A stretch of DNA of 64,000 nucleotides from Nonomuraea sp. PA05 (GCF_008086045.1 NZ_VSEY01000001.1:550329-614328), one strand, 5' to 3'; counted from the first letter of the stretch, positions 22,642-30,066 are shown. Made by a program: numbers and translations. The notes: generated from the sequence alone by a model not told the origin.

Positions 22642-24252
22642 ATGAGCATCTCTGAGCTGGACATCACCGCAGAAGAACTCGAACGGGCCGTACGGCCGGC
22701 GCCCCCCTCGATGGACCGGCTCCGCGACGACCTGGGCAGGCTGCGCCAGGACATCGCCGACGGCGACCACCGGGGCGTGGAGCGGCAGCGCAAGCTCGGC
22801 AAGCGCACCGCCCGCGAGCGGCTGGACCTGCTGCTGGACGAGGGCTCGTTCGTCGAGCTGGACATGTTGCGCAGGCACCGCGCGCAGGGCCTGGGCATGG
22901 AGCGGCAGCGGCCGCACACCGACGGCGTGGTGACCGGCTCCGGCACCGTGGACGGCCGCCGCGTGTTCGTCTACGCGCAGGACTTCACCATCTACGGCGG
23001 CTCGCTCGGCGAGGCGCACGCCCTGAAGATCCAGAAGGTGATGGAGCTGGCGCTGTCGACCGGCGCGCCGTTCATCGGGCTGAACGACAGCGGCGGCGCG
23101 CGGATCCAGGAAGGCGTCATGTCGCTCAACGGCTACGGCGGCATCTTCCAGCGCTACGTGCAGGCGTCGGGCGTGATCCCGCAGATCAGCGTGGTGCTGG
23201 GCCCGTGCGCGGGCGGCGCGGCCTACTCGACGGCGCTGGCCGACTTCACGTTCATGGCCGGCGACACCGCGCAGCTCTACCTGACGGGCCCGGACGTGGT
23301 GGAGGCCGTCACGGGCGAGCGGGTGACGCACGCAGAGCTGGGCGGCGCCCAGGTGCACGGCAGCCGTTCCGGCGTGGCCACGTTCGTGCACGACGACGAG
23401 GAGGAGTGCCTGGCCGCCGTGCGGGAGCTGCTGTCGATGCTGCCGAGCAACAACCTGGGCAGGCCGCCCGCCGCGCCGCCCTGCGGCGCGGCCACCGACG
23501 TGCGCCCCAGGCTCGCCGAGATCGTCCCCGCTGAGCAGCACAAGTTGTACGACATGCGGGAGGTGCTGGCGGAGCTGGTGGACGACGGGGACTTCCTGGA
23601 GACCCACCGGAACTGGGCGGGCAACGTGATCTGCGCCTTGGCCAGGATCGACGGCGAGGTGGTCGGCCTGGTGGCCAACCAGCCGACGGTGCTCGCCGGC
23701 GTGCTTGACGCGAAGGCCGCCCAGAAGGCGGCGCGTTTTGTCAGATTCTGTGATGCCTTCTCCATTCCGCTGGTGACGCTCGTGGACGTGCCGGGCTTCC
23801 TGCCGGGCAAGGACCAGGAGTACGAGGGCGTCATCAGGCACGGCGCCAAGCTGCTGTACGCCTACTGTGAGGCGACGGTGCCGCGCATCTCGGTCATCCT
23901 GCGCAAGGCGTACGGCGGGGCGTACATCGTCATGGACTCCCGCTCCATCGGCACCGACCTCTCCCTGGCCTGGCCCACGAACGAGGTCGCCGTGATGGGC
24001 GCGGAGGGCGCCGTCAACATCATCTACCGCCGTCAGCTCGCCGCGGCCGCCGACCCCGTCACCGAGCGGGCGGAGCTGCTCGAACGGTACAAGCGCGAGC
24101 TCATCCACCCCACCTACACGGCGGAGCGGGGGCTCGTGGACGACGTGATCGACCCGGCGGACACCAGGGCGGCGCTCGCCCGCGGCCTGGCCATGCTGCG
24201 CGACAAGCGCAAGCACAGCGCGCCGCGCAAGCACGGCAACGTCCCGCTCTGA
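22642..24252 (+). CDS. Acyl-CoA carboxylase carboxyltransferase (beta) subunit
   Basis: 536 residues of the PccB/AccD carboxyltransferase family, with two crotonase-like halves: GGSLGEAHALKIQKVMELA and GPCAGGAAYSTALADF in the first, DVPGFLPGKDQEYEGVIRHG and RKAYGGAYIVMDSRS in the second. It transfers carboxyl from biotin to acetyl- or propionyl-CoA. Placed in this cluster it probably boosts malonyl-CoA supply for PksE, though the biotin carboxylase subunit is not in the window and would come from elsewhere. Start ATG after AGGAGA. Substrate specificity is not decided here. Downstream 43-bp repeats duplicate its stop region. Confidence 0.93.
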   Translation: MSISELDITAEELERAVRPAPPSMDRLRDDLGRLRQDIADGDHRGVERQRKLGKRTARERLDLLLDEGSFVELDMLRRHRAQGLGMERQRPHTDGVVTGSGTVDGRRVFVYAQDFTIYGGSLGEAHALKIQKVMELALSTGAPFIGLNDSGGARIQEGVMSLNGYGGIFQRYVQASGVIPQISVVLGPCAGGAAYSTALADFTFMAGDTAQLYLTGPDVVEAVTGERVTHAELGGAQVHGSRSGVATFVHDDEEECLAAVRELLSMLPSNNLGRPPAAPPCGAATDVRPRLAEIVPAEQHKLYDMREVLAELVDDGDFLETHRNWAGNVICALARIDGEVVGLVANQPTVLAGVLDAKAAQKAARFVRFCDAFSIPLVTLVDVPGFLPGKDQEYEGVIRHGAKLLYAYCEATVPRISVILRKAYGGAYIVMDSRSIGTDLSLAWPTNEVAVMGAEGAVNIIYRRQLAAAADPVTERAELLERYKRELIHPTYTAERGLVDDVIDPADTRAALARGLAMLRDKRKHSAPRKHGNVPL

Positions 24253-24345
24253 CCCTCCCGCGGCCCATTCCCTGAGCCCTTCGACCCGTACCTGACCCTC
24301 CCGCGGCCCATTCCCTGAGCCCATCAACCCGTACCTGACCCTCCC
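24251..24345 (+). repeat. 43-bp tandem repeat after the carboxyltransferase gene
   Basis: Copy 1 (24251-24293) and copy 2 (24294-24336) differ at about three positions, with a nine-base start of a third copy. Each copy begins with the TGACCC that forms the carboxyltransferase stop region. Confidence 0.85.
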
Positions 24346-24352
24346 TTCCCCC

Positions 24353-24388
24353 AGCCCGGCCTCGGCGTGACCGAGGCCGGGCTCTTTC
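24353..24388 (+). terminator. Intrinsic terminator after the carboxyltransferase gene
   Basis: Perfect 13-bp stem (24353-24365 with 24371-24383), five-base loop, followed by CTTTCG with a short T run. Confidence 0.8.
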
Positions 24389-24564
24389 GTGTGCTCACCG
24401 CCCCTCCGTGACAACATGCGGTGCCCCGCATGCAGCTTCCTGCCTCCTCAACGCCTCGATCGGCGCCTCCCGCCACCGCACAGTGGAGCTGTGAGGACAT
24501 GACCAGGAGCAGGGAGGCCCGACATGAAGCGCACTTTCCTCCACGGCCGGAGGGACATGCCGCC

Positions 24565-24846
24565 ATGGTGATCCAGTTGACGATGCGCCAGGCGCACGGC
24601 CTGCCGCTGCCGGCCTCACCGGTGGACGGCATCCGCATCATGGCGCTGCTGCCCTCCGGCTGGCACAAGGACCTCGCGCAGGCCACCGGCGCCATCGTCA
24701 TCCGCGTGCGCCCCGACGAGCCGCTCACGAGCGCTCAGGTGGGCGAGCGGGTGCGGGAGATCCTCGCCAATCCGGAAGTGGACCGTTGGGAACTGGTGGG
24801 CTGCCACCGCCTTGTCACGCGTAACGCCAGGGAGGACGACAGATGA
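24565..24846 (+). CDS. Small hypothetical protein between carboxyltransferase and PPTase genes
   Basis: 93 residues, no recognised family. It has a GIRIMALLPSGWHKDLA segment and a C-terminal half (IVIRVRPDEPLTSAQVGERVREI) with helix and strand character. Its position after a carboxyltransferase gene suggested an acyl-CoA carboxylase epsilon subunit, but the typical motif for that family is not clear. ATG 24565 follows GGAGGG by about ten bases; another in-frame ATG at 24499 is possible. Its stop overlaps the PPTase start (ATGA), so the two proteins are translationally coupled and may work together. Confidence 0.6.
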   Translation: MVIQLTMRQAHGLPLPASPVDGIRIMALLPSGWHKDLAQATGAIVIRVRPDEPLTSAQVGERVREILANPEVDRWELVGCHRLVTRNAREDDR

Positions 24847-25610
24847 TTGCTTCGGTGCTGACGCAGGGCCAGTGCCAGATCTGGTGGGCGGGTCCGGACG
24901 ACCGGACCGAGGAGAGCATGGCCGTGGTGCTGAGCGAGCGTGAGCTGGGCAGGGCGGCGAGGTTCCGCCGCGCGGCCGACCGCCGCCGTTTCGTCACGGG
25001 AGCGTGGCTGCTGCGGACGGCGAGCGCCGCCCAGCTCGGCACCAGCCCGCAGGACGTGGCGGTGGACCGGTCATGCCCGGACTGCGACCGCTACCACGGC
25101 AAGCCTGAGCTCAAGGGTGACGGCGCCCACCTCCACGTGTCGATCTCGCACTCGGGCGACCGGGTCGTGGTGGCGCTGACCGAGGAGGGGCCGCTGGGCG
25201 TGGACGTGGAGGCCGTTCCCGCCGAGCCTGTGGACGACCTGGCGCGCTGCGCGCTCACCCCGTGGGAGCAGGCTCAGCTCGACGCGCTGCCGCGGCACGA
25301 GCGCTATGAGGCCTTCGTCCGGCTCTGGGTGCGCAAGGAGGCGGCGCTGAAGGCCACCGGGCACGGCCTGCGGGTCCCGCCCACGGAGGTCGAGGTGAGC
25401 GGCCCCTACGCCGAGCCTGCGCTGCTGAGCTGGCCGCTCGACGTGCCTCCCGAGCACGTGCGCTTCCGCTCGCTGCACCCCGGTGACGGGTACGTCGCCG
25501 CGGTGGCGGTCATCACGCGGGAGAGCACGGTCACCGTGGCCGAGCGGCGGGCGATGCCGGGGCGCAGCACGGCGCGCGTGGCGGACGACGCCCTGCTCGT
25601 GGCGGCCTGA
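24843..25610 (+). CDS. Sfp-type 4'-phosphopantetheinyl transferase
   Basis: 255 residues. It holds the Sfp-type signatures: HVSISHSGDRVVVAL, GVDVEAVPAEP (the D-x-E metal pair) and WVRKEAALKATGHGL (W-x-x-KEA-x-x-K), with the substrate-binding start RFRRAADRRRFVTGAW. It adds the 4'-phosphopantetheine arm from coenzyme A to carrier proteins. Because the PPTase-like domain of PksE at 4.4-10.1 kb seems to have lost these residues, this enzyme is the obvious candidate to activate the PksE ACP. Coupled to the small gene upstream; preceded by GGAGG. Confidence 0.95.
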   Translation: MIASVLTQGQCQIWWAGPDDRTEESMAVVLSERELGRAARFRRAADRRRFVTGAWLLRTASAAQLGTSPQDVAVDRSCPDCDRYHGKPELKGDGAHLHVSISHSGDRVVVALTEEGPLGVDVEAVPAEPVDDLARCALTPWEQAQLDALPRHERYEAFVRLWVRKEAALKATGHGLRVPPTEVEVSGPYAEPALLSWPLDVPPEHVRFRSLHPGDGYVAAVAVITRESTVTVAERRAMPGRSTARVADDALLVAA

Positions 25611-25656
25611 GACGCCGGGGCCCCGCCGGGTCCGGCTGCCACGACGGTGTGGCAGC

Positions 25657-25734
25657 GGGACGACGGCGGGGCCTCGTCATGCGGGACGACGGCGGGGCCT
25701 CGTCATGCGGGACGACGGCGGGGCCTCGTCATGA
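25657..25734 (+). repeat. Three 26-bp tandem repeats at a gene 3' end
   Basis: Units at 25657-25682, 25683-25708 and 25709-25734 are near-identical (consensus gggacgacggcggggcc...). The last one covers the stop codon of the minus-strand membrane gene, and each unit carries the cgtca that gives a minus-strand TGA. Confidence 0.9.
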
Positions 25735-26187
25735 ACGGGCGGCGACCGGGACGGCGGCGGGGGCGCGGCGGGGCCGCCTGCCGTACAGGAACCACAGGAC
25801 GGCCGCGGCGGCGCCCAGCAGCAGCACGCGGAACATCCACTCGCCGGAGCCGCCGGGGCTGTAGACCCGGGCGGGCGCGCCTACGTCCACGGCGGGCACC
25901 GGCCGCCCCGCCTGGTGCGTGGCGCGGTCGCTGCCGTACAGCTCGACACCGCGCCGCAGGACCGCCCCGCCGCCGGCGCGGAAGTCACCGGTCCACACGC
26001 ACGACTCGTGCCCGGGATGCTGGACGCAGCTCAGCTCGACCGGCACGAAACGGCCCGCCTCGCCCTCCGCGAACGCCGCGCGCAGCACCGTGCCGGCGTC
26101 CTGCGCCCCCAGGTAGACGAGCAGTGCCGCGAAGAGGGTGAGCACCACGGAGAAGGCGGACAGGCGGGCCCGCCTGGCGGGCGTCAT
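25729..26187 (-). CDS. Small two-TM membrane protein
   Basis: About 152 residues from ATG 26187. An N-terminal membrane helix (LSAFSVVLTLFAALLVYLGAQ), a ~75-residue extracytoplasmic part with paired cysteines (LSCVQHPGHESCVW), and a C-terminal helix (FRVLLLGAAAAVLWFLYG) followed by arginines. No family recognised. The start overlaps the stop of the upstream 180-residue membrane gene (ATGA), so they form a pair. Tandem 26-bp repeats abut its stop codon. The function is unknown; a role in export or self-protection is possible but not supported by motif. Confidence 0.78.
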   Translation of the reverse strand: MTPARRARLSAFSVVLTLFAALLVYLGAQDAGTVLRAAFAEGEAGRFVPVELSCVQHPGHESCVWTGDFRAGGGAVLRRGVELYGSDRATHQAGRPVPAVDVGAPARVYSPGGSGEWMFRVLLLGAAAAVLWFLYGRRPRRAPAAVPVAARS

Positions 26188-26729
26188 CACCAGCTCGGGG
26201 CGACGGCGCAGGTGCAGCGCATGCCGGCGCCTTCGGACACGCGCGGACGCCGGTGCAGGATGACCGCCACCACCATCGGGGCGAACACCAGCGCGTTGTA
26301 GAACAGGTGCAGCTCCATGCGCGGCACGAGGAGCTGGATGAGGCTGGTCGGCGCGGGACGGCCCAGCAGGTTCGCACCGGCGAGCGCCTGGACGAGCAGG
26401 AGCAGGTGCTCCAGGTGGTGCCAGACCTGGATGCCGAGCGAGACGTTCCACCACGTACGGGACCTGCCGGCGAATCCGCCGCGCAACATGATCAGCCCGG
26501 CCAGCATGAGCAGCGCGTAACCGTAGTGCATCCACTCCGACGAGATCAGCCACGGGAAGGGCACGCCGAGCAGGCCGCGCGCCTCCTTCAGCGGCCAGCC
26601 GAGCGCGTAGACCTGCACGGCCTGCGCGATGTGCTCGCCCCAGTGGGCGACCACGACGACCATGAACGCGGTGAGCGCGGCCTTGTGATGGCGCGCGTTC
26701 AGACCGGTGGGCAGAGTTTCCGTGCGCAT
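26187..26729 (-). CDS. Histidine-rich integral membrane protein
   Basis: 180 residues with about five membrane helices. Conspicuous His/Glu motifs sit in or near the helices: VVAHWGEHIAQAVQVY, VWHHLEHLLLLVQ and MELHLFYNALVF, suggesting metal or heme binding. There is no match I can name. The GAGG ribosome-binding site lies inside a long hairpin (26732-26789). It is 67 bases after the isochorismatase gene and coupled to the next membrane gene. A redox or metal-dependent membrane enzyme is a fair guess; a transporter is less likely at this size. Confidence 0.8.
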   Translation of the reverse strand: MRTETLPTGLNARHHKAALTAFMVVVVAHWGEHIAQAVQVYALGWPLKEARGLLGVPFPWLISSEWMHYGYALLMLAGLIMLRGGFAGRSRTWWNVSLGIQVWHHLEHLLLLVQALAGANLLGRPAPTSLIQLLVPRMELHLFYNALVFAPMVVAVILHRRPRVSEGAGMRCTCAVAPSW

Positions 26730-26731
26730 GC

Positions 26732-26789
26732 GCGTACCTCGATTCTGACCTGGAGTTTTCTCCCCAGCCTGAATCGAGGCGCGGTACGC
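26732..26789 (-). promoter_or_regulatory. Bulged hairpin sequestering the RBS of the membrane-protein gene
   Basis: Arms 26732-26745 and 26771-26789 pair over 14 bp with a 5-nt bulge (26779-26783) and a 25-base loop. On the minus-strand message the second arm contains GAGG, eight bases or so before the ATG at 26729, so folding would hide the ribosome-binding site. It could instead end transcription from the isochorismatase gene, or be an operator. Confidence 0.55.
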
Positions 26790-26795
26790 GGCATC

Positions 26796-27443
26796 TCAGA
26801 GCGTGCGCAGTTGGAACAGGAGCTGTTTGGTGGTCAGCGTGACCCCGCAGGAGCCGGCCACGAAGCGGAGCGTCTGCAGGTGGTCGGCGGCGGTGCGGTC
26901 CGCGATGGCGTCGGCCACGATGTAGGGCTGGATGTCGTGGGTGAAGGCGTCGTGCGCCGTCGCCAGCACGCCGGCGTGCGCGTACACGCCGGCGACGACG
27001 AGCTGGTCGCGGCCGGACTCGCGCATCCGCCACAGCAGCGTGGACTCGTGGAAGGCGCTGTGACGCCGCTTGGCGATGAGCCAGTCGTGCGGCCTGGGCG
27101 CCACGCAGTCGGGGAAGCGCCGCTGCGCCGCGTCGAGCCGCGGGCCGCGCTCCTCCTGGAAGTCCTTGAGCAGGCCCTGCTGCTGCTCGGTCATCAGGCC
27201 GGGCTGGGCCGCGTACGCCACGGGGACGCGCAGCCGCGTGCACTGCTCGCGCAACTCGGCGACGTTCCTCAGCAGGTCGCGCAGCGGGGCCTCGCCGTGC
27301 GGGAAGGCGTCGAGCACGCTGTTGCGCATGTCGAGCAACAGGAGCACGGCACGCCGGGGATCGGGCGTCCACGGCGGGGTGTTCTCGGGAAGCTCTCCCG
27401 TGTCCGGCATCGGATAAGGCTCGAATTCCGCAACAATCGTCAT
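26796..27443 (-). CDS. PhzD-like isochorismatase family hydrolase
   Basis: 215 residues. Asp38 in VLLLLDMRN, Lys125 in IAKRRHSAF and the GVYAHAGVLATAHDAF then DIQPYIVADAIAD segment resemble PhzD/isochorismatase enzymes, with a valine in place of the cysteine seen in other family members, as in PhzD. Known reactions are hydrolysis of isochorismate or of 2-amino-2-deoxyisochorismate, giving dihydro-dihydroxybenzoate or dihydro-3-hydroxyanthranilate. The synthase that would make its substrate is not visible here. It lies downstream of a 30-codon ORF and a hairpin-rich leader. Likely supplies an aromatic acid for the CoA ligase; inference. Confidence 0.86.
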   Translation of the reverse strand: MTIVAEFEPYPMPDTGELPENTPPWTPDPRRAVLLLLDMRNSVLDAFPHGEAPLRDLLRNVAELREQCTRLRVPVAYAAQPGLMTEQQQGLLKDFQEERGPRLDAAQRRFPDCVAPRPHDWLIAKRRHSAFHESTLLWRMRESGRDQLVVAGVYAHAGVLATAHDAFTHDIQPYIVADAIADRTAADHLQTLRFVAGSCGVTLTTKQLLFQLRTL

Positions 27444-27517
27444 GTCAGCTCACCCGTATTATCTCGGCTTTCCCTCATGATCCGCCTGGGGCGAATGCCG
27501 CCGGAAGGTGGTACGGC

Positions 27518-27576
27518 GGCAGGAAGCTGCCTTCCTGTCGCCGTTTCTTGCCAGCCTAGAAAGGCAGCTTCTTGCC
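27518..27576 (-). promoter_or_regulatory. Large nested inverted repeat at the end of a 30-codon ORF
   Basis: Arms 27518-27536 and 27558-27576 are inverse complements at 17 of 19 positions (21-base loop). The left arm is itself a dyad (aggaag-ctgc-cttcct), so two mutually exclusive folds are possible in the message. The structure covers the stop of the 30-codon ORF and precedes the isochorismatase start by about 75 bases; a further 7-bp dyad (tgccgcc...ggcggca) follows. This layout resembles attenuation with a leader peptide, but there is no U run, so translational control or an operator is equally possible. Confidence 0.55.
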
Positions 27577-27648
27577 GGCCGGTGTGCGCAGGTCGAGCGA
27601 GGTGGGCGCGGGCTTCTTGGTGGGCTTCGAAACGCGAATACGTCGCAT
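27556..27648 (-). CDS. Small 30-residue basic peptide (leader peptide or precursor candidate)
   Basis: A 30-residue ORF, strongly basic and proline-rich: it starts MRRIRVSKPTKKPAPTS and ends RTPAGKKLPF. ATG at 27648 has an excellent GGAG six bases upstream, so it is likely translated. It has no Cys or Trp, and two Ser and three Thr. It sits first in the minus-strand operon, 113 bases before the isochorismatase. It may be a regulatory leader peptide, given the dyad overlapping its stop, or a small precursor peptide, given the YcaO-like gene nearby. No family is recognised and the call is tentative. Confidence 0.5.
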   Translation of the reverse strand: MRRIRVSKPTKKPAPTSLDLRTPAGKKLPF

Positions 27649-27846
27649 GATGAACTCCGTTCGGATTCCCCTTGCAGCGACGGTAACCGCTTGCCGGAAT
27701 GCGGAGTTCTCGCGCCGTGCCCGGCCCGGAACAGCGCAATTTGGAAGATGTCCGCGCGGGCGCGGGATGCGAGCCTCGTTGACGACGGGCGGGCGCGGGA
27801 CGCGGGCGCCGCCGACGACGGGAACGCCGCCCGGCGAGGAGGCGCG

Positions 27847-29088
27847 ATGCTGAAGCTCCCGACCCCCAGCGGAGCCGAGCTCGTCGCCCGCGCCGCCGAC
27901 CTGGCGCGGGCCCTGCGCGGCAAGACCGCCCAGGCCGGACGCGACGGCGGCCCGCACCCCGAGACCCTGCCCCCCAAGACCCCGCACCACGAGACCCCGC
28001 GCTCCGAGACCCCGCGCTCCGAAACCCTGCGCTCCGAGACCCTGCGCTCCGAGACCCTGGACGCCATGACGCTCGCCGGCGTGTACCGGCTGTGCGTGCC
28101 CGCCCGCTTCGGCGGCTACGCGGCGGACGCGGGCACCGTCGCGGCGGTCGCGGCCGAGCTGGCCGGGGCCGACGGCGCCGCCGCCTGGGCCGCCGCCGCC
28201 TCGTGGAGCGCGGCATGGGCCTGCGCGATGTTCCCCGGCCAGGCGCAGGACGACGTGTTCTGCGGCGGCGACGTGCGCATGAGCGGCACCCTGCGGCCCA
28301 CCGCGATGGCGTTCGAGACCGGCGGCGGCATCGAGATCAACGGCCGGTGGGGGCAGATCGCGGGCGCGGCCCACAGCCAGTGGCAGCTCATCGCCGCGAT
28401 GCGGGTGGGCGCCGACGGCCGGCCCACCCACGTCCTGGCCCTCGCCCGGACGTCCGACCTCGAGCTCGTGGGCGGCTGGGACACGCCGGGGCTGCGCGGC
28501 TGCGGCGGCGCCGGCGTCGTCGCGGACCACCTGTTCGTCCCGGCCCACCGCGTGCTTCCGCTGCGCGACGCCCTGCGCGGCTCCGCCTCCCACGCGCCGC
28601 TGGTGCCCTTCGCCTCCGTCTGCGCCGCGGGCGCCGCGCTCGGCCTCGCCCAGGCCGCCCGTGAGGCGTTCGACGAGCGCGTCACGTACGGCAGGCTCGC
28701 GGACACCGACTACGAGAGCCGCGCCGCCGCGCCCACCACCCACCTGCGGGTCGCCGACGCCACCATGAAGATCGACGAGGCGGAGTTCCACACGCGCCGC
28801 CTCGCCGGGCTCCTCGACGGCAAGGCGGCGCGCGGCGAGGACTGGAGCCTGGCCGAGCGGGCCAGGGCGCGGGCGGAGGCGGGGGAGGTGTGCAGGCTCG
28901 GGCGGCTGGCGGCCGACACGCTGGCGGCGGCGGGGGACGAGACGTCCGTACGCGACGACGAGCCGCTGCACCGGATCGCCCGCGACCTGGGGACGCTGTC
29001 ACTGCACAGCCTGACCCATCCGGCCACCGGGGCCGAGCTGTACGGCCGCACGCTGTGCGGCCTGCCACCGCACACGCTGTACGTGTGA
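27847..29088 (+). CDS. Acyl-CoA-dehydrogenase-fold flavin-dependent monooxygenase
   Basis: 413 residues. Its acyl-CoA dehydrogenase-like fold with the terminal GAELYGRTLCGLPPHTLYV resembles two-component flavin hydroxylases (group D, HpaB/DszC type), which need reduced flavin from a partner such as the reductase at 10588. Body motifs: DGAAAWAAAASWSAAWACAM and GRWGQIAGAAHSQW. Near residues 39-73 seven 15-bp units give (E-T-P/L-R-S) repeats that replace part of the usual N-terminal helices. GAGGAGG precedes the ATG. Likely hydroxylates an aromatic or polyene intermediate; the substrate is unknown. Confidence 0.75.
   Translation: MLKLPTPSGAELVARAADLARALRGKTAQAGRDGGPHPETLPPKTPHHETPRSETPRSETLRSETLRSETLDAMTLAGVYRLCVPARFGGYAADAGTVAAVAAELAGADGAAAWAAAASWSAAWACAMFPGQAQDDVFCGGDVRMSGTLRPTAMAFETGGGIEINGRWGQIAGAAHSQWQLIAAMRVGADGRPTHVLALARTSDLELVGGWDTPGLRGCGGAGVVADHLFVPAHRVLPLRDALRGSASHAPLVPFASVCAAGAALGLAQAAREAFDERVTYGRLADTDYESRAAAPTTHLRVADATMKIDEAEFHTRRLAGLLDGKAARGEDWSLAERARARAEAGEVCRLGRLAADTLAAAGDETSVRDDEPLHRIARDLGTLSLHSLTHPATGAELYGRTLCGLPPHTLYV
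27961..28065 (+). repeat. Seven 15-bp tandem units inside the flavin monooxygenase gene
   Basis: Units of gagaccctgcgctcc type run in frame from 27961 to 28065. The first two are degenerate and the later ones nearly identical, encoding ETPRS/ETLRS repeats. Confidence 0.9.
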
Positions 29089-29115
29089 GGGCGCGCCATG
29101 GGTGTGCTCTCCTCG

Positions 29116-30066
29116 TCAACCGGCGGCGGCCGTCTCCCGCCTGCCGTGCGGCCCGCCCGCCGTGCCCGGCCAGGAGCTGACGATGCGCGAACGTCCCGCG
29201 TTCCCCGCGCCCAGCACGTCGGTGAGCGCGCCCAGGAGCGCGGGGTCGGCCGAGCGGAGCGCCGCCACCACGGAGTTGAGGTCACCGGCGACGGCCTCCA
29301 GCACGTCGGCGACGGGCTCGGCGTTGTGCTCCAGGATGTCGCGCCACAGCCCGGACGGCCCGCCCGCCACCCGCGTCACGTCCAGCAGCCCGCGCCCGGC
29401 GAGGACCAGCGCCCCCTCACCCGACCCCGCGAACCGCGCCGCCAGCGTCGACGACACCACGTGCGGGGCGTGCGACACGGCGGCGGCGGCCCGGTCGTGA
29501 TCCTCCGGCTCGATCGGCACCACCCGGGCGCCGCACGCCGTCACCAGCGTCGTCACGGCCCTGACGGCGTGCGGCGACAGCGCCGGATGGTGGCACACCG
29601 CCCACGGCCGCCCCTCGAACAGGTCGGCGCTGGCGGCGGCCGGCCCGGACGACTCGCGCCCGGCCATCGGGTGGCCGGGGACGAAGCTCTCCAGGTCGCA
29701 TCCGGCGGCTTCGGCCTCGGCGAGCAACCGCGCCTTGACGCTGGCCACGTCCGTGTAGAGCACGCCGAGGCCGCGCTCCTGCGCCCACCGCAACATCGGG
29801 ACCACGGCGGAGGGCGGCGTGGCGATCACCACCACATCGGCAGGCGAGGCCGCGCCAGGTTCCGCTGACGCGCTCACCTCGAGCGGCACCCCCGCGCCCC
29901 TGCTCACGGCCGTCGCCACCGCCCCGGGATCCCGGTCGGCGAGCGCCACGCGCACGCCGGCCCGCCGCAGGGCGAGCGCCACCGACGTGCCGATCAACCC
30001 GCACCCGATCACCGTGACCTTGCGGACCGCCCAACCGGGCGTCGTTGCGGTGCCAGATCCTGACAT
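29116..30066 (-). CDS. Prephenate dehydrogenase (TyrA family)
   Basis: 316 residues. N-terminal NAD-binding loop VIGCGLIGTSVALALRRAG, then VIATPP, and the prephenate dehydrogenase motifs HPMAGRESSG and DHDRAAAAVSHAPHVVSS. It oxidises prephenate to 4-hydroxyphenylpyruvate, the step toward tyrosine, with NAD or NADP. It ends convergently with the flavin monooxygenase gene 27 bases apart. GGGGAAGG lies eight bases before ATG 30066. In this setting an extra TyrA could raise tyrosine-pathway flux for a tyrosine-derived group on the product; it could also be the primary housekeeping copy. Confidence 0.9.
   Translation of the reverse strand: MSGSGTATTPGWAVRKVTVIGCGLIGTSVALALRRAGVRVALADRDPGAVATAVSRGAGVPLEVSASAEPGAASPADVVVIATPPSAVVPMLRWAQERGLGVLYTDVASVKARLLAEAEAAGCDLESFVPGHPMAGRESSGPAAASADLFEGRPWAVCHHPALSPHAVRAVTTLVTACGARVVPIEPEDHDRAAAAVSHAPHVVSSTLAARFAGSGEGALVLAGRGLLDVTRVAGGPSGLWRDILEHNAEPVADVLEAVAGDLNSVVAALRSADPALLGALTDVLGAGNAGRSRIVSSWPGTAGGPHGRRETAAAG

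Noticed and set aside
24565..24846. Acyl-CoA carboxylase epsilon subunit
   Set aside because: Position fits, but the sequence lacks the motif expected for that family; left as hypothetical.
27508..27846. N-terminal extension of the flavin monooxygenase frame to 27508
   Set aside because: The extension runs across the divergent 30-codon ORF and dyad and has no homology; GAGGAGG before the ATG at 27847 fits the true start.
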